From positions 124,001 to 188,000 of the forward strand of contig JAZSRP010000049.1 in NCBI GenBank assembly GCA_045538555.1: a DNA stretch of 64,000 nucleotides, in the 5' to 3' direction. Source of the DNA: Coliplasma sp045538555. GTDB lineage: Bacteria > Bacillota > Clostridia > Oscillospirales > CAG-382. Shown in pieces: positions 60,990-64,000 of this stretch. The first letter of the stretch is position 1, and each line of letters opens with the position of its first letter. The notes under the pieces were generated by a model that saw only the letters and a program-made list of their open reading frames with translations, was not told the DNA's origin and did not search any database. Both the position numbers and the translations under genes were made by a program.

Positions 60990-62531
60990 TTATTCGCCCC
61001 AAATCCCCTTTTCTTTCAAAATTCTGTTTGCTCTGACAGTGTTGAAGGAATAGCCGGAAAAACCGGTTTTTGATCTTATCTTTTCGGCTCTCCGACGCAA
61101 AAATTCCTCTGCCTCGTCCCTCAGCTCCGTGTCGTCACAGTCCAGCAGCGAGGCAACGTACGGAACCGCTCCGTCATCCAGAGTGTACATGGCCTTTATA
61201 TCCACGGTTTCCAGATTTCCGTCAAGATATGAGTTGACGTTGTATTGAGCAATCCGGGCATCAACGTTTGAAAAGATCAGCACCAGCACCATCATCGCAA
61301 CGGCTCCTGCAGTGCATAGGTTGAACCTGAGCTTTTCAAATACTTGTTTTATTATGATCAAAAGAAATACCAATCCCAAAAGTATCATAAACCACGTGGT
61401 AACAAAACGTTTTGACGTGAGTCCATAGCTGTTGATATACATAGCCATTTTTGCAATATCGATGGCAACCAAAACCTCAGTGCAAACAGAGATCAAAATG
61501 GTGATAATTTTGAGCATCAGTGGTTTTTTTCCTTCTTTCCGTTGGCAAAAAAGATTGATGCAACCAATGATGCACAGGTTAATTACTGCCACCGAGCATA
61601 GCTCAAAAAAACCCTTTCGCGCATATTCGGCGTAGGAATAATCAGGTGGTAGAATATTTTCAAACGCTGATACAAAATATGCAAATTGTGATACAAAAAA
61701 CAGTCCGTATACCAGCAGCAGCGGAACCGTTGCTCCAAGAACCGTTGCAGGTGATATCTTTTGAGCTTTTTTCAAAAAATCATTGTGGCTTTCGGTGATG
61801 CTGTCAGGTTTTTTGTACTGATTACAGTTTCCCCACAATGCGCCAAACAGGTACAGTGCAAGAGGAACGCCAAACATAAGCATCAAAAAATTTTCAAACA
61901 CGGACCATTGGTCAATGACAAAAATACTGTCAAAAATGTTTGAAAAAGCAGCGTCTGCATCCTTCAGCAACGAGATGACCATTATCAGCGGAACCGTACC
62001 CACAGCAAGTCCTGCCGCAACCTTTGACAGATATCTGTTTTTACCTTTGTTTTCGCGGTTTGATGAAAAAACAGCACCCCATATACTTCCAAAAGCAGAA
62101 AATGGAATCTGAAATATAGCTTTTGCTCCGTCAAACAAAAAATAACCGTCAAAAGGAGCACTGCTCTCGTTTTTGCACAGAATCATCAAAAGATAGGTCA
62201 ATCCAACAGTAAAAGAAATCAGACTGATGTTTTCAACATAGTCGTTTCGGCTGATCGAATATGCAAAGCATACAGCAACCAAAAATGCCGTCAAAGCGAT
62301 GTGAACCTTTTCAAACCGTTTTTTTGCCAAAATGCAATATCCGCATACGGAAAAAAGTATTGCAAGCATCACCGCCGTCAGTCCAAACCCTCTAAACGAG
62401 GCGGTAAAAAACCAACAACGGGCAAACAGGTATCCAAGCACAAAAAACAAGATGCCAAAAATTCTGTCATACCTGCCAAAAAATCTTTTTGGCATTTCTG
62501 CAAAAAATCCCGTGTCTGCGCCAGTATTCAT
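60990..62531 (-). CDS. DUF4153/DUF4173-like multi-pass membrane protein
   Basis: 513 residues with about 12 membrane segments. The pattern resembles the DUF4173/DUF4153 group, with an N-terminal FFAEMPKRFFGRYDRIFG and a conserved central NxYxxxGLTSKRFVTTW-type segment (seen as INSYGLTSKRFVTTWF). A soluble C-terminal ~100 residues contains helical repeats (LDDGAVPYVASLL). AAGGAG precedes the start; it overlaps the Cro-type regulator by 4 bases. Function unknown. Confidence 0.75.
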   Translation of the reverse strand: MNTGADTGFFAEMPKRFFGRYDRIFGILFFVLGYLFARCWFFTASFRGFGLTAVMLAILFSVCGYCILAKKRFEKVHIALTAFLVAVCFAYSISRNDYVENISLISFTVGLTYLLMILCKNESSAPFDGYFLFDGAKAIFQIPFSAFGSIWGAVFSSNRENKGKNRYLSKVAAGLAVGTVPLIMVISLLKDADAAFSNIFDSIFVIDQWSVFENFLMLMFGVPLALYLFGALWGNCNQYKKPDSITESHNDFLKKAQKISPATVLGATVPLLLVYGLFFVSQFAYFVSAFENILPPDYSYAEYARKGFFELCSVAVINLCIIGCINLFCQRKEGKKPLMLKIITILISVCTEVLVAIDIAKMAMYINSYGLTSKRFVTTWFMILLGLVFLLIIIKQVFEKLRFNLCTAGAVAMMVLVLIFSNVDARIAQYNVNSYLDGNLETVDIKAMYTLDDGAVPYVASLLDCDDTELRDEAEEFLRRRAEKIRSKTGFSGYSFNTVRANRILKEKGIWGE

Positions 62532-62743
62532 ACCGTTTCTCCTTTTTTGTATTCCAAAATATCTCCCGGTGTGCAGTCCAGCTCCCTACATATGGCCTCA
62601 AGAGTAGAAAACCTGATGGCCTTTGCTTTGTTGTTTTTCAGTATAGAAAGATTTGCTTGTGTGATCCCAACACGCTCAGCCAGCTCCTGCAAAGAAATTT
62701 TTCGTTTTGCCATCATTACGTCAAGATTGATAATAATACTCAT
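62528..62743 (-). CDS. Cro/C1-type HTH regulator (YozG-like)
   Basis: 71 residues, essentially one helix-turn-helix: ISLQELAERVGITQANLSILKNNKAKAIRFSTLEAIC, cited by its ends, with recognition helix TQANLSILKNNK, and the typical ending CTPGDILEYK. These very small regulators are usually paired with a DUF2975 membrane protein, as here. It probably autoregulates this operon. Confidence 0.9.
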   Translation of the reverse strand: MSIIINLDVMMAKRKISLQELAERVGITQANLSILKNNKAKAIRFSTLEAICRELDCTPGDILEYKKGETV

Positions 62744-62752
62744 TATACCACC

Positions 62753-63205
62753 TCATATGGTGAGCTCGGTTTCTTTTTTATACTCGGATCCCTGCTCCAA
62801 AACGTTTTTTACCACCCGCAGTAAAACGCCCAAAAATGAGGTGGCAAACGCCAAAGCAAAAACGCTGTAATAACAAAAACCGATGACAACAAATAGGGGA
62901 GTCACCCCAAAGCAACACCAAGATATCCCTCTGATCAATGACACGGTAATCGGAGAAAACACAAGATTTCTCATGATGCGCTTCATGAGCAAAACCAACA
63001 TTGAAGAGGCAACTACACCCATCAGACAGGCGGGATACAAAAAGCAGAGCGTAAAGGTGTAGTGGCGATATTCGGTGTCAAAAAATCCCACAGCCCATTT
63101 CCATGCCCATGGTAGAGAGACAGTGAGAGACAAGAATGCCAGTGTCATGATGATGCACAAAACAAAAGTCACCTTTGCCGATACGTACTTGTTTGCTCTT
63201 GCCAT
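62753..63205 (-). CDS. DUF2975 family membrane protein
   Basis: 150 residues from 63205 (GGAGG nine bases upstream). Four membrane helices, the usual architecture of DUF2975, and a short polar C-terminus. It is followed after 9 bases by the Cro-type regulator; this DUF2975-HTH pair recurs in Firmicutes and may act as a membrane-linked regulatory unit. First gene of the five-gene leftward operon. Confidence 0.85.
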   Translation of the reverse strand: MARANKYVSAKVTFVLCIIMTLAFLSLTVSLPWAWKWAVGFFDTEYRHYTFTLCFLYPACLMGVVASSMLVLLMKRIMRNLVFSPITVSLIRGISWCCFGVTPLFVVIGFCYYSVFALAFATSFLGVLLRVVKNVLEQGSEYKKETELTI

Positions 63206-63244
63206 ACAGAAATACCTCCAAAAAAACAATTATTCTATACACTG

Positions 63245-63273
63245 ACTCTATCACACAAAATGCTGTTTGTCAA
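63245..63273 (-). promoter_or_regulatory. Promoter of the DUF2975 operon
   Basis: Minus strand TTGACA (63273-63268), 17 bases, TAGAGT (63250-63245). Confidence 0.75.
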
Positions 63274-63321
63274 TAGAAAATTATCGAAAAACAATAAAAT
63301 TATTCTGTATATCAAAAACTG

Positions 63322-63350
63322 TTTACAAAATTGAATTTGGCTGGTATAAT
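63322..63350 (+). promoter_or_regulatory. Promoter of the ATPase gene
   Basis: TTTACA (63322-63327), 17 bases, TATAAT (63345-63350). Confidence 0.8.
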
Positions 63351-63379
63351 ATACAAAACACAAAAAGAGGAGGGAATAT

Positions 63380-64000
63380 ATGCTGTTTCTGGAATCTTTT
63401 TCCGTCCCGACGGAGGGAGCGGAGCGGAGCTTTTTGCTGGAATCTCATCCGGAGCTGGATATGACCTGTTATTCACAGACAGGGGCATATCCTTTTCGGT
63501 TGTTCCCTTCAAAAAAGATATCACATTTTGAGTTTTTGCCTGTAACTATATTTTACGGTGGAAATGGCTCGGGCAAATCCACGCTTCTCAATGTTATTGC
63601 CCAAAAACTTTGCCTCCCTCGTATGTCTCCTTTTTTTCTTCCGCCGTTGTTTGAAAAATACGTGTCGCTCTGCAAAGCGGAGCAAAGCATCAAGTCGCCT
63701 CAGCACAGCCGCATTATTACCAGTGACGATATTTTTGATTATTTGCTTGATATCCGCAGCATCAATGGTGGAGTGGACGCAAAGCGCAAAGAGATGTTTG
63801 CTCTCTATGATGAGTCAAAGGATGACGATGTATTAAAATTTGACGGACTGGCGGATTATGAATCGCTCAAGTTCCGAAACGAGGTTCGCCGCAGCTCAAA
63901 ATCACAGTTCACTTCAAAAAGGATCCCTCGTGAGATCAAGCTCAACTCCAACGGTGAGAGCGCATTGAGTTATTTTACAAGCACTATAAAAAATGATGCA
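63380..64000 (+). CDS. AAA family / ABC-type ATPase, 5' part
   Basis: The open frame runs from ATG 63380 (GGAGG upstream) past the window edge; 207 codons are visible. Walker A GGNGSGKSTLLN is at ~residues 63-74, preceded by EFLPVTIFYG as the first strand. The following region is highly charged, with a KSPQHSRIITSDDIFDYLLDIR segment (~105-126), given by its ends. It resembles small stand-alone ABC-type ATPases of the ATP-binding-protein group found in Clostridia. The rest, including signature and Walker B, lies outside. Confidence 0.85.
   Translation, partial: MLFLESFSVPTEGAERSFLLESHPELDMTCYSQTGAYPFRLFPSKKISHFEFLPVTIFYGGNGSGKSTLLNVIAQKLCLPRMSPFFLPPLFEKYVSLCKAEQSIKSPQHSRIITSDDIFDYLLDIRSINGGVDAKRKEMFALYDESKDDDVLKFDGLADYESLKFRNEVRRSSKSQFTSKRIPREIKLNSNGESALSYFTSTIKNDA

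Overview
The window looks like chromosome from an uncultured gut-type member of the Clostridia (Oscillospirales/Eubacteriales-like). Support: moderate GC content, strong Shine-Dalgarno sites, consensus sigma-A promoters (TTGACA-17-TATAAT), families common in Clostridia (DUF4317, UPF0210/PFL, HisZ, pyruvate phosphate dikinase, M42 peptidases) and a type-A RNase P RNA rather than the Bacillus type B. The placement is inferred from gene content; no marker phylogeny was run.

Layout. 1-2400: 3' end of clpX, a sugar-nucleotidyltransferase, and a convergent DUF4317 gene. 2570-13355: a complete-looking purine operon (purE-F-M-N-O-AICAR formyltransferase-D-L) under a promoter and a ZTP/ZMP riboswitch with its own terminator; PurH is replaced by two separate proteins. 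13414-20916: a nine-gene, translationally coupled histidine operon (hisZ-G-D-C-B-H-A-F-IE). Both pathways start from PRPP, and the histidine pathway releases AICAR/ZMP, which the purine pathway consumes and the riboswitch senses. 20926-24724: a lipoprotein and three poorly known genes. 24839-26537: tRNA-Pro(GGG), nagB and a nitroreductase. 26539-30626: a MarR regulator with tandem operators and a heterodimeric ABC exporter. 30642-31658: gap. 31761-39022: a long leftward housekeeping operon (HPr-kinase-like P-loop protein, CPBP protease, tadA, ACT protein, PFL protein, metG, tatD, TatD-associated radical SAM protein).

39048-49267 is the accessory region. It holds a CotH-type kinase, a TIR protein with a degenerate guanylate-kinase-like head, and, divergent from it, a 1395-residue DUF4062-STAND-TPR protein. 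Next comes a 1.6 kb element bounded by inverted repeats and carrying an HTH-membrane protein without a transposase, then an AT-rich orphan gene. The divergent TIR/STAND pair, with a perfect inverted repeat over the TIR promoter, is the best candidate here for an undescribed signalling or defence system.

49323-60247: ppdK, the RNase P RNA gene divergent from murD, then murD, three tandem M42 peptidases, a methionine-gamma-lyase-family protein and a lipoprotein built of YD-type repeats. 60252-63205: a leftward operon of small membrane proteins and lipoproteins with a Cro-type regulator and a DUF2975 protein. 63380-64000: the start of an AAA/ABC-type ATPase that runs off the end.
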